Source: Centropus unirufus | Taxonomy: Eukaryota > Chordata > Aves > Cuculiformes > Centropidae | DNA length: 64,000 nt | Assembly: GCA_013397695.1 (NCBI GenBank) | Contig: VYZI01000127.1 | Span: 851,093 to 915,092, forward strand | Reading direction: 5' to 3' | Shown: positions 39,778-51,800 of the stretch, one piece after another | How positions within the stretch are numbered: position 1 is the first letter of the stretch | How the letters are laid out: each line of letters opens with the position of its first letter | Notes under the pieces: model-generated | Told to the model about the DNA's origin: nothing | The model's input: the letters and a program-made list of their open reading frames with translations, nothing else | Database searches by the model: none | Program-made: the position numbers and the translations under genes

Positions 39778-40250
39778 CTAGCCAAAAACAAACAGCAGTG
39801 CCCCCACAGCGCATGAATCTTGGTTTAATCACAAGCAGCTGCATTCTTCCTGTTATGTTTCACTTTGTGACTCCATAAGTACAGGAGTTTATCTCTCCTT
39901 TCCTTTTTAGGCGTATTTTTATTGATTTTTCATGGTGACATAGCTATATGTCGATCCTTTCACCATGAAGAAGAGACAGTTCATGAAAATCCTTTCTATA
40001 TTGCTAGCTTAATAAGCTAACGGTGTGAAAGGAGATCATGGCAACAGATTAGTTACCCATCTGGGTCTAATTCCTATTTGCATGTTCAGACTTTCAGATG
40101 ATTTTATTATAGATGCCTAATGCACCCAATATTACAAGTGATTTCTTTAAATAGGTTGGTTTGATGTAAAATTATTTTTACTCTCCCTTATTCAGTTCTA
40201 AGGTTGCCAGCTGATTCCTGGTGGTAATTGTATCACCACTGTGTAACAAG

Positions 40251-40390
40251 NNNNNNNNNNNNNNNNNNNNNNNNNNNNNNNNNNNNNNNNNNNNNNNNNN
40301 NNNNNNNNNNNNNNNNNNNNNNNNNNNNNNNNNNNNNNNNNNNNNNNNNNNNNNNNNNNNNNNNNNNNNNNNNNNNNNNNNNNNNNNNNN
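40251..40390. other. Assembly gap, 140 N
   Basis: Unresolved bases in the last ADGB intron. The phase match between flanking exons makes a hidden exon here unlikely. Open frames spanning it are artefacts. Confidence 0.99.
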
Positions 40391-40882
40391 TCCTGAAAAA
40401 CTGTTCTCTAGCTTTGTTTTTCTAGCACATTAGGGGCAACTCACCATCTTATGTAAATTAACTTGTTCTCTATTACTTTTCAAAAAGACCTATAAAATCC
40501 TGTAACAAAAAAAATACCCAAACTAGAGATGTTTTATCACACATCAGGTGGTAGATATCAAATGCTGAATTTATTTTTCCTTTTAACTATCCATTTATGG
40601 TCAAATTCTTAAAATATTTTTTCTGCAAAGAGCTCTATCAGGGAAGTACTATCAATATCACACTAACAATGCTAACAATGCTGTCTAGTACTATTGGATT
40701 CCTCGGAAACTTTAGTTTTAACCTTTGCCCAAGTGAAATTTCAAGATTGTTCACTGCTTCAAATTTTCGGTACCGAATACAATTGTCTTGAGAAGGGTTG
40801 ATCAAGATATTCATACAGAAGGTGGTGGTGGGGGAATATCAAGTACTGGTTACTGGAAAGTTACTGGATCTTGAAAACCTAC

Positions 40883-41066
40883 CTGCAGTTTCTCATACAT
40901 TTCAATAGTATGTTTCTTCAATAGAGCTCTGGCATTTTGTTCTTTTTCTCTTTGTTCCAAAGCCAGCTCTCGAAGTTCCCTAAAACGGTTGATTTTTTCT
41001 GCTTTACGTATCTCTTGCTGTTGAATGAGAGACTCATTTCTTAGCACAGACTCAGGCATTGTTTTT
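40883..41066 (-). CDS. ADGB: ADGB exon: coiled-coil segment
   Basis: 184 nt, residues 411-472. The acceptor TTTTCTCCTTCAG|A is strong and the donor is CTGCAG|gtagg. After TMPESVLRNESLIQQQEIRK the peptide is a long charged helix (RFRELRELALEQREKEQNAR) with heptad-like spacing of Leu, Ala and Ile, typical of a coiled coil. No catalytic residues are expected here. Confidence 0.9.
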
Positions 41067-42442
41067 CTGAAGGAGAAAAAGACATATTTGTCTCATTTCA
41101 GATACCGTTTGGGCGGTGTATATTTTGCTTAACACCTGTATGCACTTTTAGGTATTTGTTTTATATACCTCAATGTCACGTCATGTGGTTATATGTGGTT
41201 ACATATGCTTAAGGAGTCAGTTTTCCTCTGCTTATATGTAACCCCAATGAAAAGGTACATTCTTGAGGCCAAGTCTTTTTATATTTGAGTAGCTATTTAA
41301 AAACATTTGTAAAATCATGTTCATCTTTAAAAAACTAATTATTTTTTTATTAAAAACTCCTAATTAATTATTTCTAATTTGCAAGAGAGATCATATTTCC
41401 AGAAGTTTTTTACATTATAATTAAGAATTGAAACAAATGCTGTTTTGTATTGGGTTTTTTTTTGTGTTGTTATAATGGCAGCTAAGTGGAGAATATATTT
41501 TTATAATTTGACTTAAATGACCAGAGTAAAAGTCAAGGAGTTGAAGATAAATGAAATAGTTAAAAGGCTCAAGCCTGTGGTATGTATGTTTTCCATATTT
41601 TCTACTGTTTTAATGTTATTCAGTTCAACATAACACTGGTTTCTCTTTCAATTTAAATTTATATTCAGGGATTTTTCAGCTCGTTCTAAGGTCTTTTGAA
41701 AAGCAATGAGCTGTATAAATGCTACATTGAGCATAAATGGACCCAAGGATGAACTGGGTTCTAGCTGCAGTGTATTTTTGTAGTTTTGTATCAATAAATG
41801 CAGGAAAGTGTTTAGTTCTTCTGAATAAAGAATATAATTAATATTATTATTTCAGCTATTTACTATTATTATAAACTGAATTGCATTTCTTAAGTATATT
41901 ATTGAATCTAGCATCACATTGTGACATTCTTGATACACACTTCTTTCAAGATGACCACTGAAATAAACATATTCACCTACACATGGAATACCTTAAAATT
42001 TGTATGTCATATTCTCATTACACACAGTGCAATGATTCAGCTCATTTTGACATGTATTATGTTAAGGAAAGGACATAAATCATAAATATATGTAGGAAAT
42101 CACAGACTTTAAAACACATGCATGCCAGGAAAAACAAAGTTGAAGACGATGCTTTTATGCCATTTGCACTTCTGCATTTGTGTACACAACAGAAAGCACA
42201 GATAAAACATGGGCCAGGATTTTCACAGTGACGTTAGCAAGTGTGTGACAGAACTGTAGCTTATTTTCAATGACATGTGAAGGATAAAGTCTAAATTCAC
42301 TTCTGTTATGCTGCATCCAATTACAGACATGATGCAAGTGCACAAAATATGCCATATTTACTAAATCCTATATATAAAAATCTTTAGCCAGTCTTTCATT
42401 TTGAGTTTTCACTGGGACTTAATTGCTTTTGCTGCAGTTTAC
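41067..42442 (-). other. ADGB intron, nothing notable
   Basis: AT-rich intronic sequence of 1376 bp. No repeat or further exon was recognised. Confidence 0.6.
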
Positions 42443-42539
42443 CTCATGTAAGGGCTAAGGTCAATAGGTTCCCATTTTTTTTGCTGTGTTTGTAAGCTTG
42501 ATTCAATAGCTGTTGCTTTCTTTCCCGTGGTAAGAGTAT
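42443..42539 (-). CDS. ADGB: ADGB exon: WEPIDLSPYMR block
   Basis: 97 nt, residues 379-410 plus two bases. The acceptor is TTCTGTTGTAG|AT and the donor ATGAG|gtaaac. The peptide ends KKWEPIDLSPYMR, with the final Arg codon split across the intron. Phase agrees on both sides. Confidence 0.85.
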
Positions 42540-43257
42540 CTACAACAGAACAGATTAAATGGTTTACTCATTTCTGCTAGGAGGCACCATCTACAATCTT
42601 ACATATTTTTTTCTCTCTGGGCTCAGCAAAATATGTTATTAAATGAATAGAGGATATATTTCTGCCTTTTTATTTCAAGTACTAATGATAGAATCAAAGA
42701 TTCTGCAAAACCGCACATGTGCTAGAGTGAAATGAATGTGCATTTTAGCTGAATTCACAGTACTCAAGAAGGTTTGTGAACCTAAGCAAGAATATTCAAT
42801 TTAAAGTGCCTAAAGTATATAAAAACAATTTCTAATCAGCAAGGCCTCACATGCCTTAAAAAATCAATTAAAATCTGATTGTTCAGTCCTAACTATAGTT
42901 TAAAAAATTATATTCACTTTTGGACAGACTTTAACTTGGGAAATACCAGTCTAAACAAAAAAGTTTCAATGACAACTTAAAATTGTCATTCTGAAATTTA
43001 AAAAATTTAACGACATGGTTGTAACCATGCTATGCTTTAATGAGGCATTCTGACAATACAATGACATATCTGATATTAAGCTTGCCACTGTGCTGAGCTG
43101 CAGTGTGGTTGTTCCAACACTTCCTTCTTTCAGTTCATCTGGATGAGCTGAAAATGCCTGCAAAATTTCACAATTTAATGGCGCCTGCGGTAGTTCGTTT
43201 ATGTAAAAACTCTCTTATTATCAAACTTACAGGAGTAATGACTTGAAACAATTAAAA

Positions 43258-43530
43258 AATATTGTCCCAGAATGGACGATGGAATTGAGGGCACCCTCAG
43301 CAAGTTTACCAATGGCACCAAGCTATGTGGTATGGTCCACAGGCTGGAGGGAAGAGACACCATCCAGAGGCACCTTGGTGGGCTTGAGAGGTAAGCCTGT
43401 GTGAACTTCATGAAATTTAACAAGGCCAAGTGCAAGGTCCTGCGCATGAACTGGGGCAATCACAAGCACAGATACAGGCTGGGAGGAGACTAGACGGCGA
43501 GCAGGCCTGAAGAGAAGGACTTATGGAAGC
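43258..43530 (+). mobile_element. CR1 LINE reverse-transcriptase fragment
   Basis: Plus-strand translation gives the CR1 ORF2 pattern DDGIEGTLSKFTNGTKLCG, then LEGRDTIQRHLGGLER and FNKAKCKVL, with a stop and frame damage. It lacks the CR1 3' terminus, so it is an internal fragment. It lies in an ADGB intron, antisense to the gene. Confidence 0.88.
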
Positions 43531-44056
43531 TGCCAGGAAGCTGATACTACTCTGTGCGCTTCACACCTCACTTCCAGAGCACCTTCCTTGAATAGTTTCC
43601 ATGAGCATTAACATGAAGAAAATGCACGTTAGAAGTATTAGTGTCTTACTGACTTGCTATTTCAGCTGTTACACAATTTTTTACTAAATCTACACTAATA
43701 ACCTCAGGTAACAAACTTGGAATTGATGCATTAGCTACCCAAACATAATGGTTAGGTTCCCAAGTTGTCAGATTAATTTAGGTTTAGAATTCTAGTATAG
43801 AAGGACTGTCTAAAGGTTTAAGGGTAACTTGGCAGCCTCCAAGATCCATAAGGCTATATCAATGTCTGAAAATAGAACAATGCAACACTTCAAATGAAGA
43901 GGAGAGACTAGGTCTTCCATTGTGCATTTGGACACCTTTATTGAGGTTCTTCTATCCATTTACTACCAGTATTTAATAGAAAAGTCTTTTTTAAGAAGCT
44001 CAACATGATGAACATGATGACCTGAAGACATGCTTGACAGAAAGTTACACTCTTAC

Positions 44057-44165
44057 CTCTTTCTCCTGAACTAGGTGTTAAATCGGCAGTCTCAGTCTCA
44101 GCTTTGGGCTCCTCTGAATGTCTTACAGCGTGCTTATTAATAAACCGCATGCGTTCCTGAAAAGC
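44057..44165 (-). CDS. ADGB: ADGB exon: AFQERMRF helix and acidic linker
   Basis: 109 nt, residues 343-378 plus one base. The acceptor is GATCTCCAG|GCTTTTCAG, preferred over a second AG nine bases downstream. It yields AFQERMRFINKHAV, which continues the helix from the previous exon (AIK|AFQERM). The remainder is acidic and Ser/Thr-rich. The donor is GAGAAAGAG|gtaaga. Confidence 0.85.
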
Positions 44166-46562
44166 CTGGAGATCAAAGTTTTAATCCAGATAAGAAAATT
44201 TCTACTGCATACTTTAAATTCCAAAGAATTTTCAAAAGTAGGAATCTATAAGTGGTAAATAAGACAACAAGCCTTAAACAACAGTGCATGTGAGATATGA
44301 TGCTGCTTCATATTATTGGTGAGTATATTTCACTGTTTGATCTATGAAAACATCTCCTCTAACAACAGGAGTTGCCATTAGTGTGTCACTAGGGAGAAAC
44401 AGAGATAAACATAAAAGGACAACACTTCATGTCAGAGTCATATTCAAGACATCTTTCCAATAGATTTTTTTCTGAAATAATAACCTGTGAACCTGAAACA
44501 TGCAATTTTTCTAGTAATATTTTTAATATTTATTTGCTTAGTTTTAATTTTTTTGTAGAGGATAAATAAATTAGCGTTAGTACTTAAGGTTCATCTTTAA
44601 TTTCTATGAAGTGTGTCTTGAGTACTTGAATAAGAACCTCTAAGCAAATCTTTGCAAGATGCTACGTTGATAAAATAAAAAATAGGCAGTACACCTTGCA
44701 ATGGTTTCACTCCACTCAGTGAATACTGGCTAAATTTAGTACATATCCCAGACAAAACGATGCTGTCAATAACAAACCTAACACCAGAGTGCAGTATGCA
44801 ACTCTGCCTGGATCTTGAATCAGAAAAGTTGCTAGGGTTCCCAATGGATGAGTCCTGAAGCATTGCATAGTGACACTAAAAACAATGGAACATTGCAGAA
44901 TCACTGGTCTTTGGGCGGTTTAAAATAATGTTTGCATTTATTAAAAAATAATAAAACCCCGAGAAGCAAGGTTTCCACACAGCTGAATGTAATGGTCAGA
45001 ATGCAATCAGCTACTTCACCTTCTTAGGGAAATATCACTTTCTCCTAGGGGCTTCTATAGCCCAGTGATTTAGATTTTATACTGAGAAATGGAAACTATC
45101 GGTGCAAGCCATTTCAGGCACAATTACCTTTGATGCCAAAACCAGGCATCACTTCTTCTAACTGTCTTTAAAGAAGGTGACGTTGACTCACTGCACTTTC
45201 TCTTAAAGGGCTCAGATTGCCAGAATGAATGGAGAACAGAAAAATGAGCCTCGAGTCAGGCACCTAATTCCCAGAGTGAGTGGATATGTGAATCCTGGAA
45301 CGGGGAGATGTTGGGGCAGTGTGATGAGGAAGAAGGGAAGCTACTTAGTCTGGATAGAAGACTCCCAGTTTAGACTTTATTTATTTATTTATTTAATTGT
45401 TTGTTTAATTGTTTGTTTATTTATTTATTTTAGCATGTTAAATGTAGTTGCTGCAATTTTCTTAACAATAGCTTTTTAGAAAAATGTCACAGACCTAAGG
45501 GGCTTTTAAAATGAGACCCTTAAGCTGTAATTTATTTGATTTTTTGATCAAAAAGGCAATGGGGATAGAACTAGCATTCTGGGGACTCTTTACTCATCAA
45601 AAGGGATTCTTGCCCAGCTAATCTTTAGGAAGCTGTACTTGTATTTTCAGTCTCAGCACAGCAAATCAAAGCCACAGAGTAACACATCTCTTCTTAGATC
45701 AGAATTTAATAAAATAGGTTCAGAAAAAAGTTGAGCTTTGGATACACTGAAGGGAGCTGAGAAAATCTGAAAGTGTAACTGGGAAGATCCATGTCTGAGG
45801 TTCATTTCTGAAAAGTAATGTAGAAAAGACAATATGCATCTGAGCTGGGGTTTCTGGCTGAGTATCCTGAAATGGTCAATGATGATAGCGGTGACTCTCA
45901 TGTCAGTTTAGACTGCAGTTTGTTCTTTTATTTTCCTTTTCTTACTTTTTCGGCAACAACATTTCCAATTCTGAATCAGCAGTGTAACTTTTTGCTTTGC
46001 TAGGAAGAACTTGTATTATTTTTCCATCTTAAGCATATGCCCTGTAAAAAGAGCCCAGCTGCAGCTGAAATCTGAATTAGTGAATTCATACAGGCAGCGT
46101 GTGCAAACTCATGGGTAACCTACAACTCAGGATGAATTTGGGAACCCTGACTGCAGGTGCCAGCTCTTCAGGAAAAATCATTGTGGCATGTTTGTAACAA
46201 TGTATTTCTCACTAAAATCTGTTAATGCTAAACAATAAATTTGTCATAAGTAGCATCTTTGCACTTGTGTAGGGCCAGTGGGCTTTCTAAGGAGAAACAT
46301 TCCTGTGTTTTGTAAAGTAGAATCTAAAGTCTTAGTGATCTACAGAAGCTTAAAGCAGATGATCTAGATTCCATCCCAGAATACACACACGTAATCACTT
46401 GATTCTTTAAGCTGTGTAAAATTTCCTGGTTTTCACAGAGGGCTGAAAATGACAGACGTATGAAGGCAGGTCTCTGTTGTGGCAGCTGCTCGCTCTACCA
46501 TCCCAGCAGCTCCTGGAACTTGTGAAGAAACATTACCTCAAATATTGCGCTATGCTTAATAC
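44166..46562 (-). other. ADGB intron with TTTA microsatellite
   Basis: A 2397-bp intron. Apart from the TTTA/TTTG repeat at 45376-45432 it holds short chance frames only. Confidence 0.6.
45376..45432 (+). repeat. TTTA/TTTG microsatellite
   Basis: Interrupted tetranucleotide repeat. A block of TTTA units is followed by two ATTG-TTTG interruptions and another TTTA block. Confidence 0.92.
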
Positions 46563-46718
46563 CTTGATAGCTCTTCCTGGCTCTGCAGACTCCCATGCAT
46601 GTTTCATGGCTTTGATCTCATCTAGTCGCTCAGTGTCTTTCTTCACCTCCAGATTGTCCGCCTCTCTCCATTCACTAACTAGACGTAAGGTCCAGTAAGG
46701 TTTGTCCGAAGCCGGCTG
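46563..46718 (-). CDS. ADGB: ADGB exon: DKPYWTLRLV block
   Basis: 156 nt, exactly 52 codons, residues 291-342, phase 0 at both ends. The acceptor TTTTGCTTTCAG|CAG is strong and the donor is AAG|gtatta. The peptide has QPASDKPYWTLRLVSEWREA, then a charged helix and EIKAMKHAWESAEPGRAIK. This block is among the most recognisable of the C-terminal region and was a main basis for the androglobin call. Confidence 0.9.
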
Positions 46719-47001
46719 CTGAAAGCAAAATATTGTAAATAATGTGTTCGTTGGTATACATCTACTACTACTATTTAGGATGAAGTTATGTTTCAGTATC
46801 CTGGCAATTTTCTGGACTGATATATATTATACATGGATATACTTTGACATGCATTTCAACATAAACAGTAGCTGAAAAAAAGGAAAAGAAAATGACTTTG
46901 AAATATCTAGAAGCTCTTTGAGACATTTTGCTTCACACTAACATTTCTTCTGCACAGACTGTCTGAACAAGAGTGTTTTGCAGTGATTTTTTCATGCCAA
47001 G

Positions 47002-47162
47002 TCCCTTCCCCTTCCCCTTCCCCTTCCCCTTCCCCTTCCCCTTTCCCTTTCCCTTTCCCTTTCCCTTTCCCTTTCCCTTCCCCTTCCCCTTCCCCTTCCC
47101 CTTCCCCTTCCCCTTCCCCTTCCCCTTCCCCTTCCCCTTCCCCTTCCCCTTCCCCTTCCCTT
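47002..47162 (+). repeat. CCCCTT/CCCTTT hexanucleotide repeat, about 27 units
   Basis: 161 bp of almost pure polypyrimidine on the plus strand. CCCCTT units flank a central block of about seven CCCTTT units. The pre-mRNA strand of ADGB is the minus strand, so the transcript carries (AAGGGG)n, with many G3-G4 runs. It lies in the intron 284 bp upstream of the exon ending at 46563-46718. Apparent Phe-Pro and Pro-Ser proteins here are artefacts of the repeat. Confidence 0.97.
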
Positions 47163-48359
47163 ATTTAAGGAGAGACTTTTTAAAGAGACTTTTTATGTAG
47201 AAATCTATCTTGTTCTGTTTTATGAGGGATCAGGTTCTTCGCAATCACTCCCCAAACTCTCTAATTCACCTTAATGCATGGCTTCCCCTGAACTGTAGGG
47301 TACAAGTAGTGTCTGAAACATAGAACACTATTCTGATGTCTGACAGAGAATGAGATACTGTGCTGCATAATTTTCTGGAAACTGTACTAAGTACACAAGC
47401 TTGAAGCCCAAGATTTACAAGCTGAGATAGGAGTTCAGCTTTTATTTGAGTCTAAAGGTGGGGCATCTTCTCTTTCTGCAAGTGGCCCCATCTCAAAACC
47501 TGCATCTATTTCAGTGACAGGTTGAAGAACTCCCAAGAACCATGACTGCAGCATCCCTCGTATACCCCTTCTGGAGCTGAAGGAAGAAATCTGACACAGC
47601 CTGAACCTGCATTGCATTTCTGTGGCAAGAAAATCTCAACTGCAGCCACTCAGACTACTCTGAAAGAAGGGTTAAAGCACCGTTCTGGAACTAATTAAGT
47701 GTGGATATAAATGATAGGGAAGTTTGCTGTGCAGAAGGTATAGTGAACAAAAAAATCAGTAGAGATTTCTTCATGAAAAAAATCTATGGAGGTGCCCTCT
47801 CCTTGAACTACCTGCTATGAGGCAGCAAAATTCCCAGCAAAATCAATACTGTTAAATGAGGACCTGCCAGTTCCTTCCTTGCCTTCCATTAATCTGTTTG
47901 CAATCTATAAAATCAATTATTCCTTTTAAGGCTTACAGGCTGCCAGTGGCCTTTTGGTCAACCACAGAACACAGATTGTCCCACCATAGATGAGAAGAAC
48001 TTGCAAACAGGCAAGCGGGTATCATTTTTTTCTGCCACTGTATGTCCACAAGCTAATAACAATTGTGACATATGAGACAGGAACTGAATATAAGCAGAAG
48101 ACCTATTTTGTCTTCCTGGAAACCCAGGAAAACCACTAAAATGATCGACAGGGACATGAATATAGTGAAATTCATGGAATCTAAGAAACTCGCAGCAGAA
48201 GCGAAAAATGGACCAACAAAAGGAACAACCATTAGCTGCTTTATACATAAACAAATCAGCATATTACATCTCTAAATGAAGGATGGATGTCTTTTACAAG
48301 TGTAATTCAGTTTCTCTTGGTGTAAAACTAATTAGGTGGCAAAGCAGGGCATAGAGAAA
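47163..48359 (-). other. ADGB intron, no exon supported
   Basis: Unique-looking sequence. A 60-codon minus frame (47435-47617) looks protein-like at its end and overlaps an AATAAA, but no usable donor exists in the right phase and the flanking exons already join perfectly. Confidence 0.55.
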
Positions 48360-48856
48360 CATAAGACCTGGTCCTGGACTGTGTCCAGAGAAGGTCCTGG
48401 AGTGTGTCCAGAGAAGGGTAACAAAACTGGTGAAGAGGCAGAAGAACAAGTCTTGCAAGGAGTGGCTGAGGGAACTTGGGTTGTTTAGCCTAGAGAAGAG
48501 GAGGCTGAGGGGATCACTGTCTACAACTTATACTCTGTCTGTATCTGAAAGGACGTTGTAGAGGGCCGTGTGTTGGTCTCTTTGCCTGAGTAATGGGGGA
48601 TAGGATGAAGGGGAATGGCCTGGATCTGTGCCAGGGGAGGTTCAGATTAGACATTAGGAGAAAAATTCTTCACCAAAAAGGTTATCAAACACTGGAACCA
48701 GCTGCCCAGGGAGGTGATTGAGTCACCATACCTGGATGTATTTAAAAGACAGGTAGATGAGGTGCTAAGGGATATGGTTTAGTAGCAGACAGGTATTGTT
48801 GAACTAGATGATCTCAAAGGTATTTTCCAACCTAGTGATTCTATGATTCTATGAAG
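48360..48856 (+). mobile_element. CR1 LINE 3' end
   Basis: Plus-strand CR1 copy containing the VQRR..., [16 protein letters not shown] coding remnant and the 3' untranslated blocks (GAACCAGCTGCCCAGGGAGG, TTGAACTAGATGATCTCAAA). It ends with GATTCTATGATTCTATGA. A local duplication of about 27 bp (GGTCCTGGA-TGTGTCCAGAGAA) lies near its start, at 48370-48418. It is antisense to ADGB. Confidence 0.94.
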
Positions 48857-48965
48857 TGATACACTAGAGGTGCTTAGTAATACTGATTCGCAGGCCTGAA
48901 AATGTCTTTATACTCACTACAATTATGGCACATAAAAAAAAAACAGTTTTTGGCTTTGTTCTCAC

Positions 48966-49153
48966 CTGAAATTCAGGTTGAGCTGCAAAAGATACGAATG
49001 GTCCTCTTTCTTTATCAGGCTTCTCTTTTTCTGTCTTCTCAGATATTTTATCTTTTGATTTTCTTGTTAGTTTAGCAAAACTTACAGACTTTCGTCCTTC
49101 AGGATGATTGAGCGTTAGGGAAAGGCTCTGCTCGACCTGCTTTACTCCATGTA
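48966..49153 (-). CDS. ADGB: ADGB exon: basic linker
   Basis: 188 nt if the acceptor is TCTGAATAG|TACATG, residues 228-290. The donor CAG|gtgag is good. The frame contains SLTLNHPEGRKSVSFAKL, a Lys/Glu-rich run, and ends RGPFVSFAAQPEFQ. The 5' boundary is the least certain in the chain, because the chosen AG lacks a strong pyrimidine tract. It was picked because it preserves phase and an in-frame TGA lies directly upstream. An alternative AG six bases downstream also preserves phase. A CR1 copy ends about 110 bp beyond the donor. Confidence 0.72.
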
Positions 49154-51484
49154 CTATTCAGACGTGGTTATGATGCAAGATGAGTTAGAGGATACCATTG
49201 TCATCCGTAAATATATTTCCAGCATAATAACCAGAGTGGAATACAGCCATGCAGAGAGACAAAGAAAAATCAGTTCATACAGGGACATTTTCAAGTACTA
49301 AATTAATGATTATTGTTGGACCAAGAAAGAATCTGGGGACAAAACAACTTTTAAAAACAGACTTACAAGGTGGATATTATGACAGCCTTATCTGTCCTAA
49401 TAGCACTTTACCCAGGGCTTAAATGTGAGTTTGCCATGGTTCCTGCACATCAGTCACTGCATTGTTGCCTCGTGTTTGGATCCATCCAAAGACTGCAACG
49501 TACAGAATCACAGCCTGACTCTTACTTCTCTACTATAGTCTCATACAACCTCTGTCAGTGTTTTGCACCAGGCAGGTGAGAGACTCAAAGTATGTAAAGT
49601 CAATGTCCTCAATGTGTCATAACCTTGTACACCTAGAAGCGTGAAGAGCAGAAAGGAAGATACATTCCACCAAAAATGCAAGGGAGGTAAGGAAGAGAAA
49701 CATATTTGGGATCTGAATCAGATATAAAAAATCCAAAATTATAGTTCTCAGAACTATCTGCGAACAATTTGGATTAATTACATTACCAGCACATGCATAC
49801 GCTATATGTAATGTTTGAACAAAAGACACTGAGAATAGATATTTGTAACATTAATTTTGCCCATTTAAACTGGTAGGAGCTGTTAACAAGACTTTTTGCA
49901 TGACATATTCTTTTAAAAATAAATAAATAGATACATAAAGCCGCTATAAGCCTGTAGCTTTAACAGCATAAGGAAACTGGAAAATGGAAACAACCTAGAT
50001 GGATCCACAACACTATGAGAAAGATTAATAGTCTAAGTCTGAAATCTCCTGTTTCCCCCAACTTCATACTTCTTGGAACACTAAAACAAATGCTGAAAAG
50101 CTAGATTTAGTCAATACAATAAAACAGGGGATTTCTCTTAAAAAAATAAAAAAAAAGAGGAAATGAGTGACTTTTACAATCTGACAATAGTACCAAAGTA
50201 CCTTTTACTTAATGCTATGATTTTTTAATCTCTTTCCTCTTTGATCCAAAGTCCACTGAAGATATTCCATGGGCTTTAGTGAGCTTTGGATCAGATCTGC
50301 AATTCCATGGCTGAGGTTATATGGATAGATAAAATTGTAAATATTAAATATATAGGAACACATTTAAAATGCACATATAACTACACATACAAATAAATAC
50401 CATATTTTATATCTGTGTTTATTAGATCATACATTATATATACATTTCTGTATAAATTGTATTATTCTTTCCTTCTCATGCTACTTAAATAACAGGCAGT
50501 TGTACCAAAGTACTAATTTTAAATCGATTAGGTGTTACCAAAGCATACATTAAAGAATGAAAGCAAAAATTAAAGTGGTCTCCACAAATACTGAAGAAAA
50601 ACAACTCCAGAGGAAATGTAAATATAAAATAAATACTGATGACATTATTTGAAGTTATAATATCATTACATAAATGGCTTTCCATTTAATTTCACATTAT
50701 CATAACATATTAGCACCACAAATCAGGCTGGTGTACATACATTATTCATTGTACTATTAATTTTTAAATATAAATTATGTATTATTTATACAAACCCTCA
50801 AGAGGCATTCAACGTCATTGGCTAAACTATATCAGATAAAGGCTTTCTATGTCACAGGATACCACAAACTTTGTCTAGCTTCTATAAATATTTTACAGCC
50901 AAAATTTTAACATTTCTATTCTCTGGACTTACTGCGTACACTAAGTAACTAAGAAACAAGCATACGAAACGACAGAGCTAGTATGAGGTATTCTGCTTTA
51001 TCCCCAGCTATGAAGGCTCAGGGCAGGATTCAACAGAGCTCCCTTAGCTAATGGTACGCTGCCATGTCCAGGTTCCCCTGGTCCTCCGCCCTCCCTCAGC
51101 AGAGCAAGCAGTCTCCCTAGTTATGGGATCATGCTCCAGACACTTCAGGAGGGGGCCCTGGCTGCAGCTTGGCCCTGTAGCATGCAGCCCACTTTGAATC
51201 TAAGCGAGATGTGGGCAGTTCCTCGGGGCTTTTCCAAGGACAAAGCCAGGCAAATGCTTTGTAGAGAACGCAAGAAGAACAAAGGCGGGGAGATGATATG
51301 GAAAAAAAAAAGGTATTCCAGCTCACAGCTTATGCATCAATCATCACAAACTCTCAGTGACAGTTATTGTATATGCATGGCACCAATAAAAGCTTACGCA
51401 TCACACCAACTGACAGTGATGACAAACAGCTGACAGCAACTCTTAAAATTAGCTTCTCTACCACGTTTCAATTATCTGCTCACA
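49154..51484 (-). other. ADGB intron, no exon seen
   Basis: AT-rich intronic sequence with many TATA/AAATA stretches (50330-50460, 50740-50790). Nothing identifiable was seen apart from short frames. Confidence 0.5.
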
Positions 51485-51800
51485 GATTCATTTAGTCTTA
51501 TGCCAGAAGGAACCCTAGTGATCATCCAGTCTGATGTCTTGTCTATGACAAGCAACATAATTAAACAAAATTATTCCTATCTGAAACTCATAACTTCAGA
51601 TTGATATACAACAGTTCTCTTTTTTATGCAAGATTGACAGCTATTCCTGATTTATGAAATTCAAATTACACAGAATGTGTCTTATTCATAGGTAAAATAC
51701 GGAGAAATCTTCTGAAGGTTTCTTTAAGGAGATTCCATACTCCCAGTATCTAAAACAGGCTCTAAAGGTTTAGTGGCATTACCCAGTAGTTGGCAGAAAT
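51485..51800 (-). mobile_element. Very old CR1-like relic, amniote type
   Basis: The start matches the reverse complement of the 3' end of old CR1 families known from turtles and other amniotes. It carries CCAGAAGGAACCCTAGTGATCATCCAGTCTGA-like blocks and then a diverged TTATTCCTA...GATTGA-type continuation. It is strongly mutated, and its far limit is uncertain. Confidence 0.55.

Noticed and set aside
40221..40433. Open frames across the run of N
   Set aside because: They are created by unresolved bases.
46973..47200. Phe-Pro and Pro-Ser repeat proteins across the hexanucleotide repeat
   Set aside because: They are purely the translation of a simple repeat inside an intron and antisense to the gene.
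47435..47617. Minus-strand frame ending in a protein-like acidic stretch with AATAAA overlap, possible alternative ADGB exon
   Set aside because: No donor keeps the frame, the strong upstream acceptor opens a different frame that soon stops, and the flanking exons join in phase without it.
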